Source: Branchiostoma floridae
Taxonomy: Eukaryota > Chordata > Leptocardii > Amphioxiformes > Branchiostomatidae
Reading direction: 5' to 3'
Assembly: GCF_000003815.2 (NCBI RefSeq)
Contig: NC_049980.1
Span: forward strand, 26,446,508 to 26,510,507
DNA length: 64,000 bases
The position numbers and the translations under genes are program-made. Of this stretch, positions 1-10,572 are shown piece by piece. The notes beneath the pieces were generated by a model. It made no database searches. It saw only the letters and a list, made by a program, of their open reading frames with translations, and was not told the origin of the DNA. Numbering within the stretch: position 1 is the stretch's first letter; each line of letters starts with the position of its first letter.

Positions 1-373
1 GGACCAGCCGGTGGACAGCATGCCCATGAAAAAGGTTATATCCAGTCTATTATTCACAATAGACATCAATGTAACAGTTAGTTATGTGTTGTATCTATTA
101 TGCAGTTTGCAATATAGAATGGGTATCCTGTATTTATTCATGATATTGACGCCCTGTATCGTTTCTTGTTTGCATTTGTTGATTGCTACCTGTGATGTTA
201 CAATAGATGCAGTGAAATGATTGTTAGGTGAAGTAAAGACCAGCCTATTCTCATCAGCACAATAGATGCAGTGAAATAATTGCTAAGTGAAGTAAAGGTC
301 AGCCTTTCCTCATGAGCACATTAAGTGTTATTCATTTATTTACTCTTTGTCCCCCCATTTTGTACGTACACAG
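1..373. other. intron sequence of gene A with a two-copy 59-bp tandem repeat
   Basis: No M3 or other receptor-coding sequence is visible here, and the frame used by the exon at 374 meets a stop at 293-295, so this is read as an intron of gene A. Positions 200-258 and 259-317 are two diverged copies of one 59-bp unit (CAATAGATGCAGTGAAAT...). The first ~30 bases are GC-rich and could be the end of an upstream exon; this cannot be decided from the window. Confidence 0.6.
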
Positions 374-559
374 GTTCGTAACGGGGTTCTTCAGGACGCT
401 CAGGGCCGGCCGTTAGGCACCATCAGCCAAGGCAGCCCACAGGCCCCTCCCCGGCAGGACCGCAACTCGCCAGTAGTCCTGCCGCCCGAGATGCAGGACG
501 CCGTCAAGAGCGTCAAGTTCATCGCAGACCACTTCAAGACAAAGGACGAGGGAGCCGCG
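374..559 (+). CDS. gene A exon: cytoplasmic loop end and MA helix
   Basis: 62 codons in phase 0. Pro/Gln-rich linker ([10 protein letters not shown]), then the MA amphipathic helix, which in this family lines the intracellular portal of the channel. It ends EGAA before the donor at 560. Confidence 0.75.
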
Positions 560-1227
560 GTAACGGAAATTTTATTTAGCGCTAAAACAAAACAATGGAC
601 TCTAATGGCATGTAGTAATTTACATATTTGGAAAATATAGAATACAACATGGTGTATTCCGTATCACCCGAGGTATCAGTCCGACCGCGGGTCGGATCGC
701 CCGAAGGCCGGAGGGTGATCCGACCCGCGGGAGGACTGGGACCGAGGGTTATACAACAGCAATGTTTCAACGTCAGAATCAAGGTATTCGAATTTTCGAC
801 CGCGCCGCACTCGGCGTGGGCAGGGTACGTTCGAATTATTCGATGGAAGCCTGTGTGATACAACCTCGGAGCCTGTGTGATACAGCTTTTTCGAACACCT
901 GTATCGAACGTTATCACGGCCCAAATATGACATAAATATGGCTATACCAGGGGTTATACCTAGCAGTTATACAGTATATATTTCGTCACCATTGCACAGA
1001 ATATTCATAGTAGTTTAAAATATTCAACACCAAGACCATGTTTTTGTTCAGTGCTCAGTCACTGAAGAGTTTTTTTTTTTTTCTTCATTTTTTTTCAGGT
1101 GAGTGACGAGTGGTCGTTCGTTGCCTTGGTGATTGACCGCGTCTGCCTGTGGCTCTTCATCATCGTCTGCGTCCTCGGGACCCTGGGTCTGTTCTTCGAG
1201 CCGCTGTTCCTGGGAAACACGGGCTGA
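374..1227 (+). CDS. gene A: nicotinic acetylcholine receptor subunit, 3' part (two exons)
   Basis: C-terminal 104 residues of a nAChR subunit; the gene starts left of the window. Exons are 374-559 and 1099-1227. The first encodes part of the M3-M4 cytoplasmic loop, ending in the amphipathic MA helix ([19 protein letters not shown]). The second encodes the membrane re-entry motif [20 protein letters not shown], the M4 helix and a short extracellular tail ending LFLGNTG. Both have good acceptors (CACAG, TTTTTCAG), the donor is GTAACG, and the intron is phase 0 as in the other genes of the cluster. The ligand-binding domain and M1-M3 are not present, so alpha or non-alpha type cannot be decided. 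Unlike B-E, the loop is split by an additional intron upstream of 374. Family assignment is secure; the subtype is unknown. Confidence 0.85.
661..754. repeat. 94-bp GC-rich imperfect palindrome
   Basis: Arms 678-698 and 717-737 are reverse complements with 2 mismatches over 21 nt (core CCGCGGGTCGGATC). Weaker pairing extends outward to 661 and 754 (GTATCACCCGAGG against CCGAGGGTTATAC). It lies in the last intron of gene A in AT-richer DNA. The symmetric ends suggest a small foldback or inverted-repeat element. Confidence 0.6.
1099..1227 (+). CDS. gene A last exon: M4 and C-terminus
   Basis: 42 residues plus stop TGA. A long T-rich tract (1069-1096) precedes the acceptor. M4 runs about from [10 protein letters not shown] to GTLGLFF, followed by EPLFLGNTG outside the membrane. 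Confidence 0.85.
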   Translation: MSDEWSFVALVIDRVCLWLFIIVCVLGTLGLFFEPLFLGNTG

Positions 1228-3956
1228 GGACGGGGTCATCGCTCGCCAGGACTGGCACGTCATGTCATGTTTACAGGGTGCCGTGCTCATGCGCACGTTG
1301 CACCAATCACAATTCAACACGTTTGGCACTTGGCTGACCATTGTAGGATCACTCGACGCGCACCAACAGAGGGCTGCACTACATTACCATGGATATGTCT
1401 ACAACATCATCGCATAACGTAACATATAATATCGCGATGAATATCTGTGAGATGCCATTTTATTGATACCAAGGCGGGGAACGCCTGTAGTATACCATCT
1501 TATGCATAGCAAAGTGGTGAGAATTTGGGAGATGCCATCTTACTAAGAACATGGCGAAGAAAACCTGAGAGATACCATCTTATAAACAACATTGCGATGA
1601 ACATCTGGGTGATACCATTCTACTCATAACAAGCAGTAATTGTTGCGGAGATTCCATCTAAAGAACATGAACACGTGTAAGATACGTTCTACATAACGTC
1701 GCCATGGACATCTGTGAGGTACAATCCTCTGTGTCAATGTGTGTTGCCGAGGCCTATTTGTCCTCTCGGCCAGCGGTGAACTCTTGTCAACTTGTAAGAC
1801 AGCGTGAGCTATGAGGTGTGTCTTTGTGGAGAAACTGTCTATGGGAGGTGCCTGATGGAACTCCTCAGCTCTTCTCCGTATCATGCCTTCAAGCTGTTCA
1901 CCTGGGAGGAGTCGGTGAACGCATCGGAGACAACACTGGCGTTTCACACCAAGGTCTTCATGGTGACTATAGAGGAATTAGCCTGCTCGCCAGCTCAAAA
2001 ATTTAAATATCGACTTCTATCAACCCTTGACCCATTGCTGACGTCACACATGCATGAAGTCTTGCGTCCAGAGCAATGCATTGGGTCAGATAGCTGAGGA
2101 CAGAGCGTTTAGGCTCAAATTTTTCGTTGAGTCTCTTTTTTAGTTGGCAAATATTTTAGTTTCTTCATGATATAATTTAACAATTCAATTTAGATAGTCT
2201 GTCATGATTGTTTTGACAAATCACACTTCCAACGTGGTCTATTATTTGTGTTCCCATTGAATTCATTGATTTTGCTGACTTGTTACTTTGATTGAGTATA
2301 ACAACACATCTACTGAAACAGAAACAAACATTCATTTGCTTGGGAGATAATTTTATTATATTTTTCCATAGCCTATTACTTTTGTATAGGTTTTATGACA
2401 TGCACATTTGTGTGGATGGAGTATTGTAAGAAATATTTTATTTCTGAGTATGGGAACAGAAACGGTCCCATTTGAACGATAATTTGTTTTATTTACAAGT
2501 TCACATTTACTTATCTAACGAATTTCTTATTCCTATGGTGGACCAGCAGCTTGGCATGAAAGAGGACATCTAGCGGAAAGCTGCATACTGCAGTAGCTGC
2601 AGTCCCGTTACGAGACAGGGCGTATTTTAATTGACTATAGCGTCTGCGGCAAGGGGTAATCAGTGAGAAGATAAGTGATAATACTTCATACAGTAGCAAC
2701 TGGTGTTTTCATCGAAGTTGGATTCACTTAGGTTGCGGAAACTTTATTTGCAAAAAAGGCAAACGATTGTTATGACTACGTAACATGCAATTGATGTTTT
2801 GTAGATTGATAAAGTTATTTATATTTGACAATAAATCACAATACCAGCGGCCTATGTGTATTCATTTTATCTATATTTACAGACGAAGGTACCTTTATTA
2901 GCCATTCTATTCACCTCGTTCGTCTGTAAAGTTGAATTCTGTAAACAGATAGATCAGTCCGGATGACCCCGTTCTGAACATTCTCTCTCTAACCCTGGGA
3001 TATATGCGTAAAGCCGTCCGGTCAATATCCACGCCGACATCATTCTAAGCACTGTTTCAATCCAGACCAATCTATATTGCTGCCGATTTTTATTTTTGAA
3101 TAATTAATATCAATATTGTAAGAGTTAACCACAGAGCCTACGGATGGAGCATCTCCAGTCGCTTGAAGTTTGCTAGTTGAAAAGACTAGAGATCAGATGC
3201 TTGACATTTTCTAAGGATCACAGTGTCCAGAAATAGCGACCTTACCAACACAACAGGCCTTCAGCAAGGATAGTTCTCGATAGTTTGTGCTGAGTTTTGT
3301 GTTCAAAATCTCGTGATTACATAGTGTAGTAGGATCATCCGGTTTATTTCCGTACGATGGGGCATCAGATGCGTCATTCACATCAGCACGTCACACGTTC
3401 ACTGGAGCCGACAGTCCAGCCTGTGTAACTTAACACATAATTGTATCCACTGACCCCCTCCCCTGTACAATCCGCTGAACCCAAATCCGCGGGTTAGGAT
3501 CAGAGCAGGCCGGACCGCCAGATATCCCTGTCATCGCTTCACAAACACACGGGGCAAGCTTCTCATTGTCGTTTTCACCAGGGACAACATTAGCGGTTTA
3601 GGTATGTCGGTTTTTACATGTGTACATGTGCAGTTGTTCAGTTCAGCTGCCCGATTCATGTCAAACATGGTTATTGTGTGTCAACTTTCACATGATTGTC
3701 AGATTGTATCCGGGATGACTTTGGATCTGGATATCATAATCAGGCACACGAGCTTATTTTCTCAGTTCACCAACAACTGTTGTAAATTCATATACTTGAT
3801 AATTAATTTGAATATGTTACCTTATTGTGCAACCATATCTTAAATCTATATACCAACATTACAACAAATCAAAAATCGGTTATAAGCCATGATATTGTGA
3901 ATATTGTGAACCTCATTCCCTACAGTTTGCCCCTGTTAACTGCAGACCTCCCCAGG
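1228..3956. other. gene A 3' flank and A-B intergenic region
   Basis: No coding sequence supported. 1410-1720 is a degenerate tandem array of about 50-bp units around GAGATACCATCTTA and CGATGAACATCTG, probably in the gene A 3' UTR. An AATAAA lies at 2830-2835. A perfect 12-bp inverted repeat (TTTACAGACGAA at 2876-2887, complement at 2919-2930) has a 31-nt loop. Confidence 0.5.
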
Positions 3957-4008
3957 ATGGACCGGTTGGGTGGGATCACACTGCTGATATTGGTCATCAC
4001 GATCACAG
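3957..4008 (+). CDS. gene B exon 1: signal peptide
   Basis: MDRLGGITLLILVITIT plus one base of the next Gly codon (phase 1), donor GTACGT. The length of 52 nt is identical to gene C exon 1. Confidence 0.8.
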
Positions 4009-7000
4009 GTACGTCTGTACAAACGGCAGCCTGACTGAGTATGTTAGTATCAACGTTCTGTTCCTGGGATGAAAAAAAAAGTTCATGTTTAGCTCTGCTC
4101 ACGTCGCACAGTGGGGGCTAAATCCTACAGACGGCGAACAACAAACACATAAACCAAACCATAATCTAATCTGATATTTTTCTACTAGAATCGAAACATG
4201 TTTCCCGCGTCCATTGAGTTTAGTCGATCCACATAACCATGTGTCACACAACAGCAAAGGTTTAAGGTTATCTAGAGACCTTTATTTTGGTGTCAGACAT
4301 CTCAGTATCGTTGGCCTTGGAGAGATTTAATGACATAGGTCAAATAGCAATGTTGTCTGTTGATTAGAAACTCCGACAATAATCCTGTAGGTATGAAAGA
4401 TCTCAAGTGAGCTGTTTTTGTACGCAAAGCTCAATCTTTTCCGACCAATATACGTGTATGATAGCCTGTCGTAATGTTAGTACCGAGCACGGGGGACCCG
4501 TAGACCCGGCGTGTGGTAAATATTGCATGGCATAAGTTATATTTAGCTACAGGAATGCAGGGTGAGCAATGGCACCACAGGCCAGAGCTCAAGTTTATTG
4601 TACGCAATGTATGCTCATGAAATCAGGGTGCGGCGACCCACAAGGTTTATTGCAGACATCGGTTCATGTACAATGCCGGTTTATAGAATATGCCATCGTT
4701 TCGTTGACGTAGACTAATACTAGTACATAACATAAAGCTGAACAGCTACAGAACCGGGTTACAGCCTATCAAAACAAGACCTACCCGGTCCACATACCAA
4801 ATATCAATACAATCTATTCAGGCGTTCTCGAGTTATGCTGGTCTCCTACACCCAAATAAACACACCCACAAACGCTACACAAAATATGACACCTTCTTGG
4901 AGAAGGTAACAATATGACGTTTAACTTAAACATTTCTAAACATGTAACGATACTATAGAATCGAGGTACAGAACATGGGTGCATAGTGCTGCATTATAGA
5001 CTACTGCATTGCAGAATAGACTCTCAGGTACATGTATGCAACAGCGAAAGATAACAGTTTTGCCTTGCACATGGCTACAGAACAGAGCACTATAAAGGGT
5101 TGGGGAAGGGGCAGAACTGCAAGACATACTACTACAGTAGGGAAAAGAACGAGTTATGTGCAACAGCCGTATTGTGTAGGTACACAAATGTTTACAAGTT
5201 ATCAGTATCGTTGTGGAAGGTCAGATAGCTGGCTGGTTTGAATTTGTCATCCCAAATTAGAAGGCGTTTCTGAAGAAATTCTGACAGCTGTTCATCTCAT
5301 AGGACGTGACGTCACTTGGATAATCCCTGCACTTGTCTTGTTGGAATAGCTGATTAATGGAAACAAATTAAAAGACAAGTCTTTACATTCGGAATTTTTG
5401 TTACAAAGGATTTGAGAACATCAATTTGTCATTTTCAGGTACGTTAGCGGCAGATTCTGAGGAGAGGCTAGTGCGCATGCTCTTCAATGAGAGCGCCTAC
5501 AACCCCGGTGTGAGACCTGCCCTGACACCAGCCGAAGTGGTATCAGTGAAGATTACCCTGGCCGTGTCCCAGGTCATCAGTGTTGTAAGTGATAAATATC
5601 ATCATTCTTATAAAAGCCATAAAATATGAGCTGTTGGCTGTAGGTGACTTCGGTCATATCTCATTCTACCTGTAAGATGGAGAAATCTCCACCTAACACT
5701 ATTTCATTACATAACAATTGTCACAACAGTTAAACGAAGTCACTCTTTGATATTGCAATTAATACCTAACATCACTTGGAGTTGATTTTATGATACCTTC
5801 TTCATATCGAGAAGCTGCAATTTCAGCTTACATAGGCCTGAATAACCTGGTCAAGAGTATTATCGCCGACGTTTTCTTTCTACTGCGCCCTTACTTCTGT
5901 AGTCCTAAGTCACTTATGTGGTTATCCAAAGCAAATAATCCGAACCCACTACGATATGAACCCAAGAACAGTTTTCCGATAACCAATAATTGGTTCCCAT
6001 TTTTGTTTTCCGTATAGATTGAGAAAGAAGAAGTGATGCGGACTAATGTGTGGGTCGCGCAGGTAAAAATCCTTTAACATGCACGATTGGAGGAATCTTT
6101 AGAGTTGTGCACCATGACTGGGACGCTTAAACATGCAACATTGTTGGGACACTTAAACAGGCAATATTGTTGGGACACTTAAACAGGCAATGTTGTTGGG
6201 ACACTTAAACATGCATCATTGTTGGGGCACTTAAACATGCAACATTGTTGGGGCACTTAAACATGCAACATTGTTGGGACAATTAAACATGCATCATTGT
6301 TGGGGCACTTAAACATGCATCATTGTTGGGGCACTTAAACATGCAACATTGTTGGGACAATTAAACAGGCAATATTGTTGGGACACTTAAACATGCAACA
6401 TTGTTGGGGCACTTTAACATTCAACATTGTTGGGACACTTATACATACGTTGTTGGGACCCTTAAACATGCAACATTGTTGGGATACATTAGCATACAGT
6501 ATTGGTTGGATACTTTATAATGTAACATTGGTGAATCGGTTTAACAGTCGTTGAACATTAAAATGTAGCGCTGGTAGAAAACATATAAACATGCAGTGGA
6601 AAAATTCAGCGAGCAGCATGAGTGAAACGCTTGGACATTCAACATTGACAGGACATTTTGATAACTTTCAGCGCTGGTGGATCACTGAAACATGCGACGT
6701 TGGTGGACCGCATTAGAACATCACTCTTGCTTTTTACCCCTCCCCTTCCAGGAGTGGACCGACCCTAGACTGAGCTGGAACAAGGAAGACTATGATCACA
6801 TTAGCCTCATCCGGGTCCCTGCAGAGGCAATATGGCGGCCGGACATCATGCTTTTTAATAAGTAAGAACAACAAAACCTATCAGGCCGATATGGATAGAT
6901 ACGTCGCAAGAAAAGGGTGGTGCTCTCTTACATTGTGTATATCTGTAGACAAAAGGATGGCCTTCCAGCTTGGAATACCTTAGTTTGGTGGGATGAGCAA

Positions 7001-9085
7001 AAGCGTATGCCAAAAGTATTTTGAATGAGTAATAACTGCCTTTGATGCAAATGTATCATGGAAAATTATACAAGCAACAAAAATTGGCTCAAGTTAATCA
7101 TCTGCAGCTCTCTATCTTCATGTCTACCTTGCCCCCATTGACCTGTAGGTCAGGTGACTAGGTAGGTAGGTAATCATCTACAAGCTATGTATTGGCAGTA
7201 GATACGATCGCTTCATTTCTGTGACCGACCTAGTGCCCCAGGACGAGATTGTTGATGAAATGAGAACGTACTTGGAAATTTGGGATATCCATGTGTTCTA
7301 ACTTGGCAGCTCGAGTGGCTCTCAGTTACAATCGGCGCCATCTAGAGTAACAACCAGGTTGATCGACCTCTAGTGACAACCAGGATGATATCCGCCTCAC
7401 TATAATACATGATATTGTCCATAAATTCTTACAGCCCATATTGACTATTGACACTTAAATATTTTTTTCAACGCCTATGTACTTTAAACTCACACGCCCG
7501 CTCCAAGTGACATCTCAAAGTAAGGTGGTCGGAAGTAATCATAATATCATTGAGGTCGATATTGAATATTGATATTTTCAATCTTTTAAATCCTATCAGC
7601 AAAGACGGACAGTATGACGTGGCCCTGTACACGAGGGCGTTGGTGTACGACTCCGGCTACGTCTACTGGCTGCCTCCGGCCATCTTCACCAGTGAATGCT
7701 CTATCAACGTTCGCCACTTCCCCTTCGACAAGCAGAACTGCACACTTCAGTTCGGGTCGTGGACGTACGACAAGCGGGAGGTCGATCTCCAACAGGGAGG
7801 TTACGTTCAAGATGACTTCAAAGAGAGCGGAGAGTGGGCGATCCTGGAGATCCCGGATAGAAAAGTTGAGACCGATGATAACGTGTTTATCGCCTACGAC
7901 TTCATGTTAGCCAGAAAGCCGCTGTTCTACATCGTGAACATGATCGTGCCTATCATCCTGCTGACCCTGCTGTCCATCTTTGTGTTCTACCTGCCTGTAG
8001 ACTGTGGGGAGAAGGTCGGACTCTGCATCAACATTCTCCTGGCCTTGGTGGTGTTTCTGTTGCTGATCGCTGACATCATCCCCTCCACGTCCCTGGACAT
8101 CCCGCTGATTGGTCGGTACCTGATGTTCACCATGATATTCGTCACCATTGTCACGGTCATGACTATTTACGTGGGGAATGTTCACTTCCGCAGCACCGCT
8201 ACGCACGTCATGTCGCCATGGATACGGTACATCTTCCTGGAGCTGCTGCCGAAGCTGATGAAGATGTCGCCTCCCGGGGAGGAGGAGGAAGAGGAGGATG
8301 AAGATAGCTCCCCCACCTGGGATGCAGTGGAGATGAGGAAGCGAGATGGGGTTGTTCAGAACGGGCGTCCACCTGTCCCGCCCCGGTCCGACCAGCCCAA
8401 ACTGTCGTCTGAACTGAGGGAAGCCGCGGGAAACGTACAGCTGATATCTGATCACTTCAAAGACCAAGATGACGACTCGGCGGTAATGTATCCAGATCGT
8501 ATATTGAGTACACATTACCGGTCTACTCTATCCAGATCGTATATTGAGTACACATTACCGGTCTACTCTAGTACAAAAATAGTAATGGAAATATAATTCA
8601 AGCCCTTGGAGCCATTCTGTTCTGTTGGAAACGACTGGAGTGGATATGATACACGTACTGGGCAGTGAAATGTTTTCGGTAGTGTGTAGAAATCATAATC
8701 AGAAAAGTCATTTGCAACAGCCTTTTTTTTTGTTAAAATGAGTTAGCCATGCTGTTCAATTACATACACAATGAATAGCTGCATGCAGAAAACTACCAGC
8801 CACTCGGAACAAAACAAAATAAGCTTGATAGTATTATTTCACTGCTGTCACCACACGGAAAATCGGCAGCAATTATCGATGCCAAAGAAAGCAGCACGTT
8901 GTGCGTCTGTGCATGATAACACCGCGGATTTAGTGACTATGAGGCTTCTTTTCCAGGTGAGCGACGAGTGGAGGTTCATGGCTGCCCTGGTTGACCGGAT
9001 CTGCCTGTGGCTGTTTTCCATCATCTTACTAGTCGGGACCGTTGTGCTGTTTGCAGAGCCCTGGTACGAGGACTCCTTCCAGTAG
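3957..9085 (+). CDS. gene B: non-alpha (beta-like) nicotinic acetylcholine receptor subunit
   Basis: Predicted subunit of an acetylcholine-gated cation channel, 454 aa. Joined exons: 3957-4008, 5439-5584, 6018-6062, 6752-6861, 7600-8482, 8957-9085; all junctions are GT-AG. The ATG at 3957 (AGGATGG context) opens a hydrophobic signal peptide. The extracellular domain has loop D Trp in TNVWVAQEW, Cys-loop C151-C165 with an NCT sequon, and loop B Trp172. Loop C lacks the Cys pair, so it should give only a complementary face or a structural position. M1 is ~227-250, M2 ~256-277, M3 ~288-310, M4 ~424-445. CGEK before M2 indicates cation selectivity. M2 has Gly at 2' (G258) and Asn at 6' (N262), where Thr/Ser are usual. 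The M3-M4 loop has an acidic run (EEEEEEDED). Closest relative in the window is C. Confidence 0.92.
5439..5584 (+). CDS. gene B exon 2: N-terminal helix and first strands
   Basis: 146 nt, the family-typical size. It contains SEERLVRMLFNES (with an NES glycosylation sequon) and ends SQVISV before GTAAGT. Confidence 0.88.
6018..6062 (+). CDS. gene B exon 3: loop D
   Basis: 45 nt encoding IEKEEVMRTNVWVAQ; it carries the loop D Trp of the complementary ligand face. Donor GTAAAA. Confidence 0.9.
6112..6490. repeat. 26-bp minisatellite, intron 3 of gene B
   Basis: About 14 copies of a 26-bp unit of type TTGGGACACTTAAACATGCA + ACATTG, with A/G and C/G variants. It decays into diverged units up to about 6720, close to the exon 4 acceptor. 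Confidence 0.85.
6752..6861 (+). CDS. gene B exon 4: loop A region
   Basis: 110 nt, EWTDPRLSWNKEDYDHI... to MLFN. It ends in phase 2 (AA), completed by the C that opens exon 5. The loop A position is Phe instead of the Tyr used in alpha subunits. Confidence 0.9.
7600..8482 (+). CDS. gene B exon 5: Cys-loop, M1-M3, cytoplasmic loop
   Basis: 883 nt. It starts [11 protein letters not shown] and ends QDDDSA. It includes Cys-loop, loop B, loop C without cysteines (DDNVFIAYDF), M1, M2, M3, an acidic cytoplasmic loop and the MA helix. Donor GTAATG. Confidence 0.93.
8489..8570. repeat. two-copy 40-bp exact tandem repeat beside the exon 5 donor of gene B
   Basis: The unit TATCCAGATCGTATATTGAG... at 8489-8528 is repeated directly from 8529. 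The array starts 6 nt after the exon/intron border at 8482/8483. Confidence 0.9.
8957..9085 (+). CDS. gene B exon 6: M4 and C-terminus
   Basis: VSDEWRFMAALVDRICLWLF, the rest of M4, then AEPWYEDSFQ and TAG. Acceptor TTCCAG. Confidence 0.9.
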   Translation: MSDEWRFMAALVDRICLWLFSIILLVGTVVLFAEPWYEDSFQ

Positions 9086-9138
9086 TGGGATCAGAGACTT
9101 GTCACGAGCAACCCGTCCAGTACTAGCTTATGTGTGCC

Positions 9139-9144
9139 AATAAA
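9139..9144 (+). terminator. probable poly(A) signal of gene B
   Basis: AATAAA 53 nt after the stop codon, in the order expected for a short 3' UTR. Confidence 0.5.
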
Positions 9145-10173
9145 CGCCTGTACGTAAATTCGCAATATGTGCCATGTGACTGCAATGGCATAATATTAAC
9201 GGCAATGTGCCAACAGTACTAACTAAAATTCGTTTTGCCCTTCGAATCAAGTGTATTTCACTGAAGTTGCACCATTGCACTCTGTAGCGTCTTGCGACTG
9301 TTTATAGAAGCACCTTTCGTCAGAGTAAATCTAGCGCGGCTATTTCAATGTAAAAAAAAAGTTCATGAAAAAGTATTCCCTAGACGCCATGTCAAGTTTT
9401 AATCAGCTGGACAGTACTACTTCAGAATGTACATACAATTCAATCTCTACAACTGGATAAGGTTTGGAGATTACTTCTAGTTATTCCACAAGTAGTCCTT
9501 TATTGTCGTAAAACCCGGATTCAGAGTCCCCTGTTTACGTGTGGTAAATCATGAAATCGTAACGCTCCTTTTACTACAACGTAGTTCCTTCATAAATGTT
9601 CACAGACACAATTTGTCAACACAGTTGGGGTACTTTTCGATTTCAGCCGATGCTTCTCTGCGATGTGATCTGGAAAAGGAGAAAAAACATCAGGAAAAGC
9701 GAGATATAGCCATAGCCGGGGTATGGTTGAGGTATAGCCAGACGAGAAGAACACAGATATAGCTATTATACCGTATAAAAGACTAGCCTCTGTGTGTATT
9801 TTGATTCTATATTTGCAAAACAGATATTTCCTTTATCACAATGGAATGTAAAATTAGCAGGCAATTAATTAGGCAAAAGTTAGAATAAGATCTATGGCAC
9901 ACTAGTATACACAGGCCATCAGATCAATGCCAAAATAAAAGGCATCTGGACAATGCATCCATGCCATGCACATTGTGTCGTTTACTCAGTTGTAGTTAAC
10001 TATAAGAGCGAAGAGCGTGAACCTCCGATCTCCTATATATGATGAAACCATCCATTTATAACATGACTAGTACCAATGGTTATAAAACGTATTATGAACA
10101 GGGGACTATTACGTTATTATTATCTCAGAGGCGATCTGCACATTATGTAAAACTATAGTGCTAATACTAATCT

Positions 10174-10245
10174 GAGTACCATCCTCCGTAGTGACCCAGG
10201 CTCAAAACTTTCGCTTACAAACGGCTACCACGGAGGATGGTACTC
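10174..10245. repeat. inverted repeat upstream of gene C
   Basis: Arms 10174-10192 (GAGTACCATCCTCCGTAGT) and 10227-10245 pair over 19 nt with one G-T type difference; the loop is 34 nt. It could form a cruciform or be a small foldback element. It lies about 280 nt before the gene C start. Confidence 0.75.
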
Positions 10246-10520
10246 GGGAATGCCCTGGTAACTTAACGTAGCAGCACTACTGTTACCGTGACGCCAACAT
10301 GAATGGGCAGATGACCAGAACCTGGTGTGAAGATCAGAGCAATCCAAGCATAACACATCATAACAACGTCATGTCAAGCCAGGCGTGAAGCAACATCAAT
10401 CATAGTATCATATGCTTTGAAATGAGATATTAGACGCCTGGACAGAGACTTGTCACGTCTGGCCTGTAAAGTAAGCCATTGATCTTGACTGGTTCATTTA
10501 AAATAGATTCAGGGTTCGCA

Positions 10521-10572
10521 ATGGGCGGACGGGCTGTTTTCGGGCTGTTTGCGATATGCTGGGCAATTCCAG
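10521..10572 (+). CDS. gene C exon 1: signal peptide
   Basis: [17 protein letters not shown] plus one base (phase 1), donor GTGAGT. The context GCAATGG supports this ATG; the frame upstream has no other ATG before its stop. Confidence 0.8.

Larger units (their letters stand above)
9086..10520. other. B-C intergenic region
   Basis: No coding sequence supported. It holds the likely poly(A) signal of gene B and one inverted repeat at 10174-10245, both listed separately. The remainder is unremarkable AT-rich DNA. Confidence 0.5.

Noticed and set aside
11-220. 69-codon hydrophobic frame at the left end
   Set aside because: AT-rich intron sequence; hydrophobicity is due to T-rich codons and no receptor motif is present.
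2876-2930. 12-bp perfect inverted repeat as a terminator or attachment site
   Set aside because: Animal intergenic DNA with no associated gene end; noted only as a hairpin in the region entry.
7907-8515. 202-codon minus-strand frame, and the similar one at 12771-13334
   Set aside because: Antisense shadows of GC-rich exon 5 in B and C; no known motif.
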